Shown here: one piece after another, positions 1 through 8,615 of the stretch
Position numbering within the stretch: the stretch's first letter is position 1
Layout: each line of letters opens with the position of its first letter
Assembly (NCBI GenBank): GCA_034505955.1
Contig: JAPDQK010000028.1
Coordinates: forward strand, 1 to 64,000
Direction: 5' to 3'
Length of the DNA stretch: 64,000 bases
Origin: Zhuqueibacter pondensis
GTDB lineage: Bacteria; Zhuqueibacterota; Zhuqueibacteria; Zhuqueibacterales; Zhuqueibacteraceae
The notes under the pieces: model-generated
The model's input: the letters and a program-made list of their open reading frames with translations, nothing else
Told to the model about the DNA's origin: nothing
The model's database searches: none
Translations under genes and position numbers: made by a program

Positions 1-425
1 AGGGTCACCATAAAGAGAATGGCGCGGGGTTCGGCACGTCCTTTCTTGCTCATGCAGATCCGCCAGACGCCGTCACCGCTGAGCTTGAGTTCCGGATGTA
101 AACCGAAATAAGAGGCCAAATGCTTGACAGTGGAAAACCGATTAATATCGATGATGTTCAACAGCAGTCCAATGGCCGAAAAAACTGCAATCCCTTTAAA
201 GCTGGTTAAGAGTTCAATCTGTTCCCTGGCTTCCTCAGAGTTTTTCTCTAAGAGTTTTTTCTGATGCGTGATTTGTAGATCCAGATGAAGAATTTGCTCG
301 GCCAAGGCCTGCAGTAGTTGGCCGGAGGTGGCATCGCTGCTGCCGATGGTCTGGCCAGGCTGGATGAGTTTGAGCAATTGTTCTGCCTTGTCACAAGAAA
401 CGTAAGGCACCCTACGGGCGTAGCC
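1..425 (-). mobile_element. IS110-family transposase, 5'-truncated and cut by window edge
   Basis: The minus-strand frame reads a C-terminal Transposase_20-type stretch: a helical segment (AEQILHLDLQITHQKKLLEK), then LTSFKGIAVFSAIGLL, then YFGLHPELKLSGDGVWR and ISKKG-like MSKKGRAEPRA, which is the classic end of IS110/IS1111 enzymes (DEDD-type transposases that recombine circular intermediates). Upstream the frame hits a TAA at 426-428 inside a palindromic repeat and no start or N-terminal DEDD domain is present, so this copy looks 5'-truncated. The 3' end lies outside the window. Probably a dead copy, although the missing half outside the window cannot be judged. Confidence 0.75.
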
Positions 426-429
426 TTAC
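402..429. repeat. Nested hairpin with 12-bp palindromic unit
   Basis: GTAAGG (402-407) pairs with CCTTAC (424-429), enclosing CTACGGGCGTAG (412-423), itself a 5-bp palindrome around GG. The unit sits exactly where the transposase frame is lost. The same 12-mer occurs perfectly at 13623-13634 and in variant form at several other sites. Confidence 0.7.
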
Positions 430-511
430 TCAACTCCGGCGTGCCCGCCGAACGCAAAGCTTCGTAAGTCGAATATAATTTTAACACTTGCAACAGCCAC
501 CGCGGATAGGC

Positions 512-531
512 TGACTTAGACAACCAAAGTT
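512..531 (+). repeat. 20-bp sequence shared in inverted orientation with 14071-14090
   Basis: TGACTTAGACAACCAAAGTT is found here and, reverse-complemented, at 14071-14090. Both copies are intergenic, one beside the IS110 remnant and one beside a tatA stop codon. A transposon end or a regulatory site are both possible; I cannot decide. Confidence 0.6.
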
Positions 532-653
532 AGAAAAAAATTCTGAATTTTTGATTTCTCCAACTGATAGAAAAACCCAGCGGATAAAGCTTTTACAGTT
601 GAGTTTTTCAATCCGTTGGAAAAAATTTGTTTTCCGATGCTGCCCGCAGAGCC

Positions 654-680
654 CCAGTTTTCAGCTTGTCTGAAAACTGG
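654..680. repeat. Perfect 11-bp hairpin
   Basis: CCAGTTTTCAG (654-664), loop CTTGT, CTGAAAACTGG (670-680). It lacks a following T-run on either strand, so it is not a convincing intrinsic terminator. It lies in the gene-free stretch 426-763, in which I see no other gene. Confidence 0.6.
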
Positions 681-746
681 CGTAGGCTCTTTAGAGTGAA
701 ATCTTTGCAAAAAAGGCAAAGATTTTCGAAAGACAAAGTAATGGAC

Positions 747-802
747 GACAAAATGATAAAAAATTATTTTGTCATCCTACGGACGCAGTCAATCATTTTG
801 TC
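747..802. repeat. Inverted repeat enclosing a 12-bp palindromic unit
   Basis: GACAAAATGAT (747-757) is the perfect complement of ATCATTTTGTC (792-802). The interior carries CTACGGACGCAG (777-788), a member of the CTRCG-NN-CGYAG family seen repeatedly in this window. Confidence 0.6.
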
Positions 803-943
803 TTTGTGGTTCCGGGTTGTCCGGCTTGGGCATCGAAAGTTTGTAATCACAAGAACCTTTGCTTTTTTGAAGTATTTCTTAAGTTCACCAGCCCGACGCC
901 TGAAGGCGTAACTGCGAACTTTTTGCTTTGGGCGAATGTCCAT
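764..943 (-). CDS. Possible small basic protein, unknown
   Basis: A 59-codon frame starts at ATG 943, preceded by a good ribosome site (GAGG about 8 nt upstream), and follows the menG/ubiE stop by about 40 nt, so it could be co-transcribed. The product is very basic (MDIRPKQKVRSYAFRRRAGE...), with no recognised domain or membrane segment. Its last ten codons run into the palindromic repeat at 747-802, so the natural C-terminus may have been replaced. A longer start at 973 exists without a visible ribosome site. It may be spurious. Confidence 0.3.
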   Translation of the reverse strand: MDIRPKQKVRSYAFRRRAGELKKYFKKAKVLVITNFRCPSRTTRNHKDKMIDCVRRMTK

Positions 944-980
944 CCCACCGCCCTCGATCATTTCGACAAGCATGATTTTT

Positions 981-1775
981 TTAAATTCCCATTGGCGGCT
1001 GATTTTGTTTTGATTTTGTTGAAAAATTCGCAGTCCGCAATTTTGTTCCCCAATGAATCGCCACGGTGCCGAACATCAGCGTTTCAAATCCGACGTTGTT
1101 CAAGCCGGCGTCTTCAAGACGCACGCGCAATTCTTCCGGCGTGAGAAAGATCGACACCGAGAATGGCAAATAAGAATAAGCTTCGGGGTTGCCGCTGATC
1201 CAGCCGCCAATTTTCGGGACGACTTTGCCAAAGTACCAGGAAAAAAAACTTCGAAATTTGGGATGCCGTGGCCGGGTGATTTCCAGACACACAACCTTGC
1301 CGCCGGGCCGCACCACGCGAATCATCTCCTTGAGAAAAACATTGAGATCGCCGACGTTGCGCAATGAGAAGGCGGTGACGGCCGCGTCAAAAGCATTGTT
1401 CGGAAAAGGCAGATGCAAACCGTCGGCGTTCACGAGATGAATCGGCGCTTCTTTGACTCTTTTTTGATTCCACGGCTGAATTTTCAAGCGCGCGTATTTG
1501 AGCATGGTGTAGCTGAAGTCGGCGGCGACAATCATCCCGGCCCTGGCTTCACGCGCGGCGAAAGCAAGATCTGCGGTGCCGGTGGCAACATCCAAAACCC
1601 AGGCGCCCGGTTGGATGCCGGCGTGCCGGACGGCACGCCGGCGCCAGCTTTGATCGCGGCCGAAGGTCATCAGCCGGTTCATGCGATCGTAGCGTGGCGC
1701 GATGCGGTTGAACATCTCGCGCACGTATCCGGCCTTGTGATCTGGTGATTCGAATTTGAAAGTTTTACGCGGCAT
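981..1775 (-). CDS. menG: Demethylmenaquinone/2-octaprenyl-benzoquinol methyltransferase (UbiE/MenG)
   Basis: SAM-dependent C-methylation of demethylmenaquinone, the last step of menaquinone synthesis. The 264-residue product has the Rossmann motif I LDVATGTADLA (about residues 61-71), a NADGLHLPF motif II, and the UbiE signature AFSLRNV (about 135-141), followed by RVVRPGGKVVCLE. Its length matches the family. The frame is open for 54 codons upstream, but that part (to 1937) has no similarity to UbiE, so I place the start at ATG 1775, although no strong ribosome site precedes it. No other quinone gene is nearby. menG is preferred over ubiE because of the likely FCB-type lineage; the sequence alone does not separate the two substrates. 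Confidence 0.88.
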   Translation of the reverse strand: MPRKTFKFESPDHKAGYVREMFNRIAPRYDRMNRLMTFGRDQSWRRRAVRHAGIQPGAWVLDVATGTADLAFAAREARAGMIVAADFSYTMLKYARLKIQPWNQKRVKEAPIHLVNADGLHLPFPNNAFDAAVTAFSLRNVGDLNVFLKEMIRVVRPGGKVVCLEITRPRHPKFRSFFSWYFGKVVPKIGGWISGNPEAYSYLPFSVSIFLTPEELRVRLEDAGLNNVGFETLMFGTVAIHWGTKLRTANFSTKSKQNQPPMGI

Positions 1776-1974
1776 AGTCAATAAAGGAATTTCAATATAA
1801 ACATCATCACGCCTCCGGTCAAGATAATTTTTTGACACATGGCAGGGTACTCGCAAATCCTGCCTGGTCGTTGCCGCGCCAGCCCGGCAAATACAACGCG
1901 ACTTGACCTTGGGAAATTTTTTAATTATCTTTAACATTACAGTTTCAATAACAGTTCAAAATCCTCCACGACGT

Positions 1975-2065
1975 TGTCATTCCGCAGGAATCTTGTACCG
2001 CATTCAGCGCGATTGCAATTTTGGGGATTTTGCCCGATGCGAAACAGGATTCTTCCAGAATGACA
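1975..2065. repeat. Dispersed palindromic intergenic element, family R1, copy a
   Basis: The left end TGTCATTCCGCAGGAATC (1975-1992) is an imperfect inverted copy (15 of 18) of the right end GATTCTTCCAGAATGACA (2048-2065). This copy has no 12-mer insert. It lies in the 360-bp gap between divergent menG and the helicase gene; nothing else is recognised in that gap. Confidence 0.75.
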
Positions 2066-2135
2066 TTTGAAAAGGGAGCAGTGAACTGTTACCATTTTCA
2101 TTTACGCCTTGCACTTTACGTTTTAAAAAACTATC

Positions 2136-4490
2136 ATGACCCTTCCGCAACTTCTCGATGTTCTGCGCAGCGACCCCGAGTTTATGAGCAACGTCACTTA
2201 CTGGAACATACTGCCCGCAAAAGCCGCGCAGTGGGCGGATTTTCCTCAGTGGCTGAAGCCGCAACTGCTCGAGGCATTGCGCCAGCACGGGATCAGCCGC
2301 CTATACACCCATCAAGCCGAAGCGATTGACAAAATTGGCGCCGGGAAAAATGTTGTCGTGGTGACACCGACGGCATCGGGAAAAACACTGTGTTACAACC
2401 TGCCGGTGCTCAACAAAGTCCTTGAAGATGCGCAGGCGCGCGCATTGTACTTGTTTCCCACCAAGGCACTGTCGCAGGATCAAGTCGCGGAGTTATATGA
2501 GATCGTCAAACTGCTCGGCCCTCAAATTGATTTCGACCTCAAAACCTACACTTTTGACGGCGATACGCCGCAATCGGCGCGGCAGGCGATTCGCAGCTCC
2601 GGGCACATTGTGGTCACCAATCCCGATATGTTGCATCAGGGAATTTTGCCGCATCACACCAAATGGATAAAACTCTTCGAGAATCTGCGTTACGTGGTCA
2701 TCGACGAGTTGCACAATTATCGCGGCGTATTCGGCAGCCATCTCGCCAATGTCATTCGGCGATTGCGTCGCATTGCGGCATTTTATGGCGCACATCCGCA
2801 GTTCATTTGTTGCTCGGCCACCATCGCCAATCCCAAGGAGCTGGCCGAGCAAATCACCGAAAGCGAGGTCGAGCTGATCGACAACAACGGCGCGCCCCGC
2901 GGGGAAAAACATTTCATTCTTTACAATCCGCCGGTGGTCAATCGCGAGCTGGGCATCCGCAAATCCTCGGTGAAAGAGGCGCGTAATATTGCCAGCAAGT
3001 TTCTGCTCAATGATATACAAACCATAGTCTTTGCACGCAGCCGCTTGCGTGTGGAAATTCTCGTTACCTATTTGAAAGAGACCATGGCCGCGCACAAAAA
3101 ACCAGCGGAGCGCATTCGCGGCTATCGCGGTGGCTATTTGCCCACCGAGCGCCGCGCCATCGAACACGGCCTGCGCACTGGCGAGGTGCTCGGCGTGGTT
3201 TCCACCAATGCGCTGGAGCTCGGCATCGACATCGGCCAGCTTACCGCCTGTGTGATGGCGGGCTATCCCGGCACCATGGCCAGCGCGTGGCAGCAAGCCG
3301 GACGCGCAGGCCGGCGCGCCGATTCCGCCGTCGCGGTGATGGTGGCCTCGAGTGCACCGGTGGATCAATACCTCATCAACCACCCCGACTACTTCTTCGG
3401 CAAGCCGCCGGAGTCGGGCGTGGTCGATCCGAACAATCTCGTCATTCTCATGAGCCACATCAAATGCGCGGCGTTCGAGTTGCCATTTTCCGACAGTGAA
3501 AAATTTGGCTACGGCAAAACCCGCGTGGAGGCAACCAATGAGATTCTCGAATATCTCGAAGAGAACAAAGTGCTGCATCACGCCGAAGGCCGGTGGCATT
3601 GGATGACGGATGCCTATCCTGCCGAGGCGGTGAGCCTGCGCACGGCAACGCCGGAAAATGTGATTATCATCGATACGACCAATGAAGAACGTGTCATCGG
3701 CGAGGTGAATCTGCTCGACGCGCCGGTGATGCTCCATGATGACGCGATTTACCTTCACGAAGCAGTGCAATACCACGTTGACAAATTGGATTGGGACCGT
3801 CGCAAAGCCTATGTCAAACAAGTCGAGGTGGACTATTACACCGATGCGCACACCGACACCAGCATTCACGTTTTGGAGGTCTTCGAGGAAGCTGCGCTGA
3901 GACCGGGAGAAAGGGAGAAGGGGAGAGAGGGGGAAGGCGAACAACGAGTAGCGGATGGCACACAAACAACCGGCATGAAGAAGGCCCATGGTGAAGTCAA
4001 TGTCAATTGCCAGACAACCAAATTCAAAAAGCTGAAATTCGGCTCGCACGAAAGCATCGGCTATGGCCCGGTGGAGTTGCCGGAGATCAGCATGCACACG
4101 ACGGCGTATTGGTGGGAGTTCCCTGCGGATATGGCGGAGCGTTTGCAGATGGCGCAATCTGCGCTTGGTGATGCGCTCAAGGCACTGGCCAATGCGCTGC
4201 AAGGTGTGGCCGCGATTTATTTGATGTGTGATGTGCGCGACATTCGCGCCGTGCCGATGGTGCGTGCGCTGCTGACACAAAAGCCGACGATTTTCATATA
4301 TGACAACCATGCTGGCGGCGTCGGGTTCAGCAGACGTTTATTTGCGATGCACGATGAGCTGAAAATAGCCGCCCGGGATTTGATCATGAAATGTGGTTGT
4401 GCAGCCGGATGCCCGTCCTGTGTTGGCCCGGCGCTCGAAGTGGGCGAGCATGGAAAAGCCGGTGCGCTGCGGTTGATAGAAGCGTCTTGA
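2136..4490 (+). CDS. mrfA: MrfA-like DEAD/DEAH-box helicase with C-terminal zinc-binding DUF1998
   Basis: Superfamily 2 DNA helicase resembling Bacillus MrfA (YprA), a 3'-5' helicase of a UvrABC-independent excision pathway for mitomycin-type damage. Visible: Q-motif region near residue 57 (YTHQAEAI), Walker A TPTASGKT (77-84), DELH (190-193), motif III CSAT, motif VI QQAGRAGRR, and a C-terminal cysteine cluster MKCGCAAGCPSC (C753, C755, C759, C762) typical of DUF1998. The 784-residue length is slightly above the family norm because of a low-complexity insertion at about residues 588-615 (GEREKGREGEGE) that matches a dispersed purine-rich repeat. It ends 3 nt before sfsA, so the two genes probably form an operon. 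No mrfB exonuclease partner is visible here. Confidence 0.85.
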   Translation: MTLPQLLDVLRSDPEFMSNVTYWNILPAKAAQWADFPQWLKPQLLEALRQHGISRLYTHQAEAIDKIGAGKNVVVVTPTASGKTLCYNLPVLNKVLEDAQARALYLFPTKALSQDQVAELYEIVKLLGPQIDFDLKTYTFDGDTPQSARQAIRSSGHIVVTNPDMLHQGILPHHTKWIKLFENLRYVVIDELHNYRGVFGSHLANVIRRLRRIAAFYGAHPQFICCSATIANPKELAEQITESEVELIDNNGAPRGEKHFILYNPPVVNRELGIRKSSVKEARNIASKFLLNDIQTIVFARSRLRVEILVTYLKETMAAHKKPAERIRGYRGGYLPTERRAIEHGLRTGEVLGVVSTNALELGIDIGQLTACVMAGYPGTMASAWQQAGRAGRRADSAVAVMVASSAPVDQYLINHPDYFFGKPPESGVVDPNNLVILMSHIKCAAFELPFSDSEKFGYGKTRVEATNEILEYLEENKVLHHAEGRWHWMTDAYPAEAVSLRTATPENVIIIDTTNEERVIGEVNLLDAPVMLHDDAIYLHEAVQYHVDKLDWDRRKAYVKQVEVDYYTDAHTDTSIHVLEVFEEAALRPGEREKGREGEGEQRVADGTQTTGMKKAHGEVNVNCQTTKFKKLKFGSHESIGYGPVELPEISMHTTAYWWEFPADMAERLQMAQSALGDALKALANALQGVAAIYLMCDVRDIRAVPMVRALLTQKPTIFIYDNHAGGVGFSRRLFAMHDELKIAARDLIMKCGCAAGCPSCVGPALEVGEHGKAGALRLIEAS
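3898..3945. repeat. Purine-rich repeat (family R3) inserted in frame in the helicase gene
   Basis: A run of AG-rich sequence (GAGAAAGGGAGAAGGGGAGA core) encodes a charged Glu/Arg/Gly linker between helicase and C-terminal domains. Its reverse complement aligns with the pyrimidine-rich tract at 42466-42520 at the start of the NHL-repeat gene. Confidence 0.55.
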
Positions 4491-4493
4491 TAC

Positions 4494-5249
4494 ATGACAA
4501 TTGATAAACCACTGCAACGCGCGATCCTGCTGCGCCGGTACAAACGTTTTCTCGCTGAGGTAAAATTGGAAAGCGGCGAAATAGTGACGGTGCATTGCCC
4601 GAATCCCGGCAGCATGCTCGGCTGCAACAAAGCAGGGTCAGCAGTCATTATTTCGGACAGCGGCAATCCGCGCCGCAAATTGCGCTGGACGCTTGAAATG
4701 GTGCACACCAACGGCACTTGGGTTGGCGTGCATCCCAATCTTGCCAATGATATCGTCGTTGAAGCGATTGAACAAGGTTGGCTGCCCGAGCTATCCGGTT
4801 ACGCCGCCATTGAACGCGAAATAAAAATTGGCAGCGATACGCGGATTGATTTGCGACTTGCGGATCATCCTGCGAAAATTAACCAGGCGTGTTACGTTGA
4901 AATCAAAAATGTAACACTCGTGGTTAATGGCACGGCCCTATTTCCGGATGCTCAGACCGCACGAGGACGCAAGCATTTGCGCAAATTGGCCAAAATCGCC
5001 GCCGCAGGGCAACGCGCGGTGATGACTTATTGTATCCCCCATGGCGGCGCGGAAAGATTTGCACCGGCAGCGATGATTGATCCGGAATATGCCGAAATTC
5101 TCACGGAGGTTCATGCGCGCGGCGTCGAGATCTTGCCGTATGTTGCCAACGTCAAGCCTGATGGCGAGATTCGGCTCGTACGCCGTGTGCCGTTGTCATT
5201 GGAATTATCAAATTTGCCGGACATGACCTCACTCATCGCATCTTGTTGA
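4494..5249 (+). CDS. sfsA: SfsA family protein (sugar fermentation stimulation homologue)
   Basis: The 251-residue product matches SfsA throughout: RYKRFLAEVKL and the OB-like N-terminal part, CPNPGSM (about residues 35-41), the nuclease-like core DLRLAD...CYVEIKNVTL (PD-(D/E)XK-like D and ExK), FPDAQTARGRKHL and the C-terminal PDGEIRLVRRVPL. SfsA binds DNA and is linked in E. coli to maltose gene regulation, but its biochemical role is unsettled. The start ATG lies 3 nt after the helicase stop, suggesting translational coupling. Confidence 0.93.
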   Translation: MTIDKPLQRAILLRRYKRFLAEVKLESGEIVTVHCPNPGSMLGCNKAGSAVIISDSGNPRRKLRWTLEMVHTNGTWVGVHPNLANDIVVEAIEQGWLPELSGYAAIEREIKIGSDTRIDLRLADHPAKINQACYVEIKNVTLVVNGTALFPDAQTARGRKHLRKLAKIAAAGQRAVMTYCIPHGGAERFAPAAMIDPEYAEILTEVHARGVEILPYVANVKPDGEIRLVRRVPLSLELSNLPDMTSLIASC

Positions 5250-5292
5250 GTTTTGCCAAAACAATCAGAAGAACGCAAAGTCCGGGGTTTTC

Positions 5293-5375
5293 TGTCATTC
5301 CGAAGGCTACGCCCGCAGGGAATCCGTTTAAAATCCAGGTCTGTGCCGGGGACGAACAGCATTCCTTCTGAATGA
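5293..5375. repeat. Family R1 palindromic element, copy b, carrying a 12-mer insert
   Basis: Starts TGTCATTCCG (5293-5302), then AAGGCTACGCCCG, then CAGGGAATCC; ends ATTCCTTCTGAATGA (5361-5375). Compared with copy c at 28019, which reads TGTCATTCCGCAGGGAATCC, there are 13 extra bases containing CTACGCCCGCAG (5307-5318). The right end overlaps the first in-frame ATG of the next gene. Confidence 0.75.
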
Positions 5376-6217
5376 TAAATCCAATTGGCAAACTCGATAA
5401 TTTTTTGCTGCGGGTTTCTTTGGTTGCAAAATTGGAGAATTCAATCAATCTCTTTTTCCGCGAATATGGCCGGGGCGAGCCAACACTGGTGATTCTGCAC
5501 GGCCTGTTGGGATCATCGCAAAATTGGCAAAGTGCTGCGAGGATCTTGGGCGCGAAATGCCGCGTGTTGGTTGTTGATCAACGCAACCACGGCAGCTCAC
5601 CGCATACTGCAACCCACACGTTTGCGGATCTGCGCGATGATATCGAACGCTTCCTTGATCGCCAAGGTCTTTACAAAACGTATTTGCTCGGTCATTCGAT
5701 GGGCGGTTTGGCAGCGATGGAATTTTCATTTTATCATCCGGAGCGGCTCACCGGCCTGATCATCGCAGACATCGCCCCGCGCGCCTATCGAAGTTCCTCC
5801 GGTGACATTCTGCGCACGTTGAACGGGATTGATCTCACGACCGTTACCTCGCGGGAGCAAGTCGAGGCGATGCTCGCCCTAAAAGTCAATAGTTCCCATC
5901 TTCGGAAATTTTTGCTCACGAATCTCGTGCGCCGAGACAACAAGTCTTTTGCGTGGAAAGTCAACTTGCCGGTACTGCAAAATTTCGAGCGCGAGCTGTC
6001 GGCGTATGAGCCGCCGTTAACCGCGATTTATTCCGGCCCGACACTCTTCCTTGGTGGTGAACTTTCGGATTATCGTCTCGATCGCGATCACGATATCATT
6101 CTGCGACATTTCCCCAATAGTCATTTAGTCATGATTCCGAGCGCGGGACACTGGATTCATTTCGAGGCGTTGGAGGCATTCACGCAGGCGGTGATGAGGT
6201 TTATATTTTCACGGTAG
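5372..6217 (+). CDS. Alpha/beta-fold hydrolase, YbfF-type esterase
   Basis: Serine hydrolase of the alpha/beta fold: oxyanion segment VILHGLLGSSQNW (about residues 40-52), DQRNHGSS (69-76), nucleophile elbow GHSMGG (107-112, Ser109) and a C-terminal SAGHWIHFE with the catalytic His. The acid residue is probably the Asp in LGGELSDY. The closest family resemblance is YbfF/short-chain acyl esterase; the natural substrate is unknown. The only in-frame ATG (5372) lies inside the R1 repeat, and homologues usually start close to the NxFREYG segment, so TTG at 5432 (or 5405/5420) may be the real start. Confidence 0.8.
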   Translation: MINPIGKLDNFLLRVSLVAKLENSINLFFREYGRGEPTLVILHGLLGSSQNWQSAARILGAKCRVLVVDQRNHGSSPHTATHTFADLRDDIERFLDRQGLYKTYLLGHSMGGLAAMEFSFYHPERLTGLIIADIAPRAYRSSSGDILRTLNGIDLTTVTSREQVEAMLALKVNSSHLRKFLLTNLVRRDNKSFAWKVNLPVLQNFERELSAYEPPLTAIYSGPTLFLGGELSDYRLDRDHDIILRHFPNSHLVMIPSAGHWIHFEALEAFTQAVMRFIFSR

Positions 6218-6325
6218 CGCCCTCAAACGCAATTTTGGCATTCAACAATCACCGCTGTCCGAATGATTCGTAACGATCTGTGAAATTATAACCGGAATGC
6301 AAATAAAAATCCATGAGGAGACAAG

Positions 6326-7738
6326 GTGATCTTACAAAGACTTCCCAGATGGGGATCAATAGCCCCTGCACTCTTGCTGCCCCTGCTTTTTTCCACGCTG
6401 ATGCATGCGCAAGCCAACCATGCCATTCGCAAACCCTACACGGAGGTGGCCGGAGAAATCATTCGCACGGCTTTGGCCGAAGGACAGGCGTATCGGCTGC
6501 TCGCTGAATTGACAAAGCTCGGTCCGCGGCTGAGCGGATCGCCGCAGGCCGCTGCGGCAGTGGAATGGTCGCGACATGCCATGCAACGACTCGGTTTCCA
6601 AAACGTGCGTTTGCAGGAAATCATGGTGCCGCATTGGGAGCGCGGTCCAATCGAAGAGGCGGCAATCATCAATTCCAATATTGTCGGCACGGTGCCGCTC
6701 ACGGTTTGCGCGCTTGGCGGGAGCATTGCCACACCGGAAATGGGCATCGTCGCGGAAGTGGTGGAGGTCAAATCTTTTGAGGAATTGAAGGCGCTCGGGA
6801 AAAAAGCCGAGGGCAAAATTATTTTTTTCAACCGGCCGATGGATCCAACCAGAATCAACACCTTCGAGGGTTACGGGAGTGCGGTGAGTCAACGCAGCGG
6901 TGGTGCGGTCGAAGCGGCAAAAGTTGGTGGCGTTGCCGTGCTCGTACGTTCACTGACGACACGCCTGGACGATGTGCCCCACACCGGAAGCACGCATTAT
7001 CAAGACGGTGTGCCGAAAGTGCCGGCTGCGGCAATCAGCACAATGGATGCGAATTTGTTGAGCCAATTGCTGGCGCAAGAGAAAACGGTGTGTGTGCGTT
7101 TGAAATTGACCTGCCAAACTTTTCCAGACGCGCCGTCGGCGAATGTGATCGGCGAAATTGTTGGCAGTGAAAAGCCCGAAGAAATTATCCTGGTCGGCGG
7201 TCATCTCGACAGTTGGGACAAAGGAACCGGTGCCCACGATGATGGCGCCGGTTGTGTACAATCCCTCGAAGCGCTGCGCTTGTTGCAACAGCTCAATCGC
7301 AAACCCAAACGCACCATCCGTGCCGTGCTGTTCATGAATGAAGAGAACGGGTTGCGCGGCGGCGAGGCGTATGCTCGCGAGGCTGCGACATCCAAGGAAA
7401 AACATCTTGCCGCAATAGAAGCGGACCGTGGTGGTTTTGCGCCACGCGGTTTTTCGGTGGATGCGGACTCGGCCAGATTTGCACTTATTGCCAGGTGGGC
7501 TTATCTATTCGAGGAAATCGACGCGGATAAAATTACCAAGGGTGGCGGCGGCGCAGACATTTCGATGCTGATGAAACAAGGCGTACCGGGCATCGGCCTC
7601 GTACCGGAAATTCAGCGTTATTTCGATTACCATCACTCTGATAACGACACGATCGACGCGGTGAATGAGCGCGAGCTCAATCTCGGCGCCGCGGCCCTGG
7701 CAATTTTGTGTTATGTGCTGGCGCAGGAGGGACTGTAA
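6326..7738 (+). CDS. Secreted M28-family zinc aminopeptidase (carboxypeptidase Q-like)
   Basis: The GTG start at 6326 is favoured by GAGGAG 5 nt upstream. An N-terminal signal peptide (IAPALLLPLLFSTLMHAQA, cleavage near residue 29) is followed by a PA-type lid domain (about 115-270) and an M28 catalytic domain. The five metal ligands are visible: H293 (GGHLDSWD), D305 (AHDDGAG), E339/E340 (MNEENG), D367 (EADRGG), H437 (YHHSDND). The predicted role is exo-hydrolysis of peptides outside the cytoplasm. It is followed after 57 nt by the caspase-like gene in the same direction. The 470-residue length is normal for the family. Confidence 0.9.
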   Translation: MILQRLPRWGSIAPALLLPLLFSTLMHAQANHAIRKPYTEVAGEIIRTALAEGQAYRLLAELTKLGPRLSGSPQAAAAVEWSRHAMQRLGFQNVRLQEIMVPHWERGPIEEAAIINSNIVGTVPLTVCALGGSIATPEMGIVAEVVEVKSFEELKALGKKAEGKIIFFNRPMDPTRINTFEGYGSAVSQRSGGAVEAAKVGGVAVLVRSLTTRLDDVPHTGSTHYQDGVPKVPAAAISTMDANLLSQLLAQEKTVCVRLKLTCQTFPDAPSANVIGEIVGSEKPEEIILVGGHLDSWDKGTGAHDDGAGCVQSLEALRLLQQLNRKPKRTIRAVLFMNEENGLRGGEAYAREAATSKEKHLAAIEADRGGFAPRGFSVDADSARFALIARWAYLFEEIDADKITKGGGGADISMLMKQGVPGIGLVPEIQRYFDYHHSDNDTIDAVNERELNLGAAALAILCYVLAQEGL

Positions 7739-7795
7739 GCCAAAAAGATAATAAAGACAAAAGGCAAAAAAGAAATTTTAGTCACCGGTAGCCGG

Positions 7796-8539
7796 ATGGT
7801 AAATAATATGAATACCCAAAATTCACGATTTGCTTTGCTCATTGCTGCGCCTCACAACGGAGAAGCCAGCATGCACAACGATGTCGTGGCGATGTATAAC
7901 GCATTGATCGCACGGGGCCTTTCGTCAGAGGATATTTTGTTATTGGAAGGCAAATTGAATCGCCAATTGCTCATGAACCTCATTGGTGAAGTCAACAACC
8001 GCGCGGCGACCTGGAAAAGTGGTGAGGTGTTTATCCACTACAGCGGGCATGGCACTTTCACTGGCAATACCGCCTCCGAGGCGCGAGCTGGAATGCTATT
8101 AGCGCGCGATAAGCCAAGCAATAAAAGCAATCGCATATTTTGGGATGAGATGTTTGCGGCTGTGCGCCTGCAGGTCAACGTCAGACTCATTCTCTTGCCG
8201 GATTGCTGACATACCAACCTTCTTGCCGGCCGGGTGCCAGCCAACGTGACGGCCATTGTCAGACGAGCCGAACCAGGGGCAGAATTGACATGCCAGGCTC
8301 CTGAAAAGGTTTTTGGAAAAAACAAACACGGCATCATCTCATACTATGCGACGAAGGCCATAGCGCGGGCCACGACAATAGCCTCATGGTTAAGCATGAT
8401 CAACGACATGGCCGACAGGGATTTTTCGCAAGGAATCATAACCGCCTTGGAGAGTCCCGCGCTGCAAATCATTGGAGATCCCTCTGCAAAACTGCCGGGC
8501 GTTCCCATCAGTGCCCCAACGCGGATCCCGCAAAGATGA
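7796..8539 (+). CDS. Caspase-like (C14) protease with in-frame UGA at the catalytic cysteine
   Basis: One frame of 247 codons is interrupted only by TGA at 8207-8209 (codon 138). Upstream is a caspase p20-like core: RFALLIAAPHNG, a helix with MHNDVVAMYNALIARG, DILLLEG, and the catalytic His in FIHYSGHG. The second half of the dyad normally reads D-C-C-H or D-S-C-H; here it reads LILLPDC-UGA-HTNLLAG, so the stop replaces precisely the catalytic Cys codon. The downstream frame stays open for 109 codons. Either this is a one-base nonsense mutation (pseudogene) or the UGA encodes selenocysteine; a weak SECIS-like hairpin follows. The start could also be ATG 7808. No obvious partner gene is adjacent. 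Confidence 0.6.
8210..8244 (+). other. Candidate bacterial SECIS-like hairpin after UGA
   Basis: TTG (8223-8225) pairs with CAA (8242-8244), C8226 with G8240, and GGC (8228-8230) with GCC (8236-8238), leaving a CGGGT apical loop that begins 22 nt after the UGA. Spacing and a G within the first two loop bases fit the loose bacterial SECIS pattern, but the stem is short with a mismatch and a bulge, and GC-rich coding sequence forms such hairpins by chance. Confidence 0.2.
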
Positions 8540-8615
8540 TACCAAAAACTCGTTGACATTCTCCTGATCTTTTTTAAAATATGGTAAGTAAATTTATTTT
8601 TTGAAGTCACAGACC

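Noticed and set aside
2493..4310. 605-codon minus-strand frame
   Set aside because: Wholly antisense to the MrfA-like helicase and without any domain pattern; rich in His/Arg/Ala as usual for shadows.
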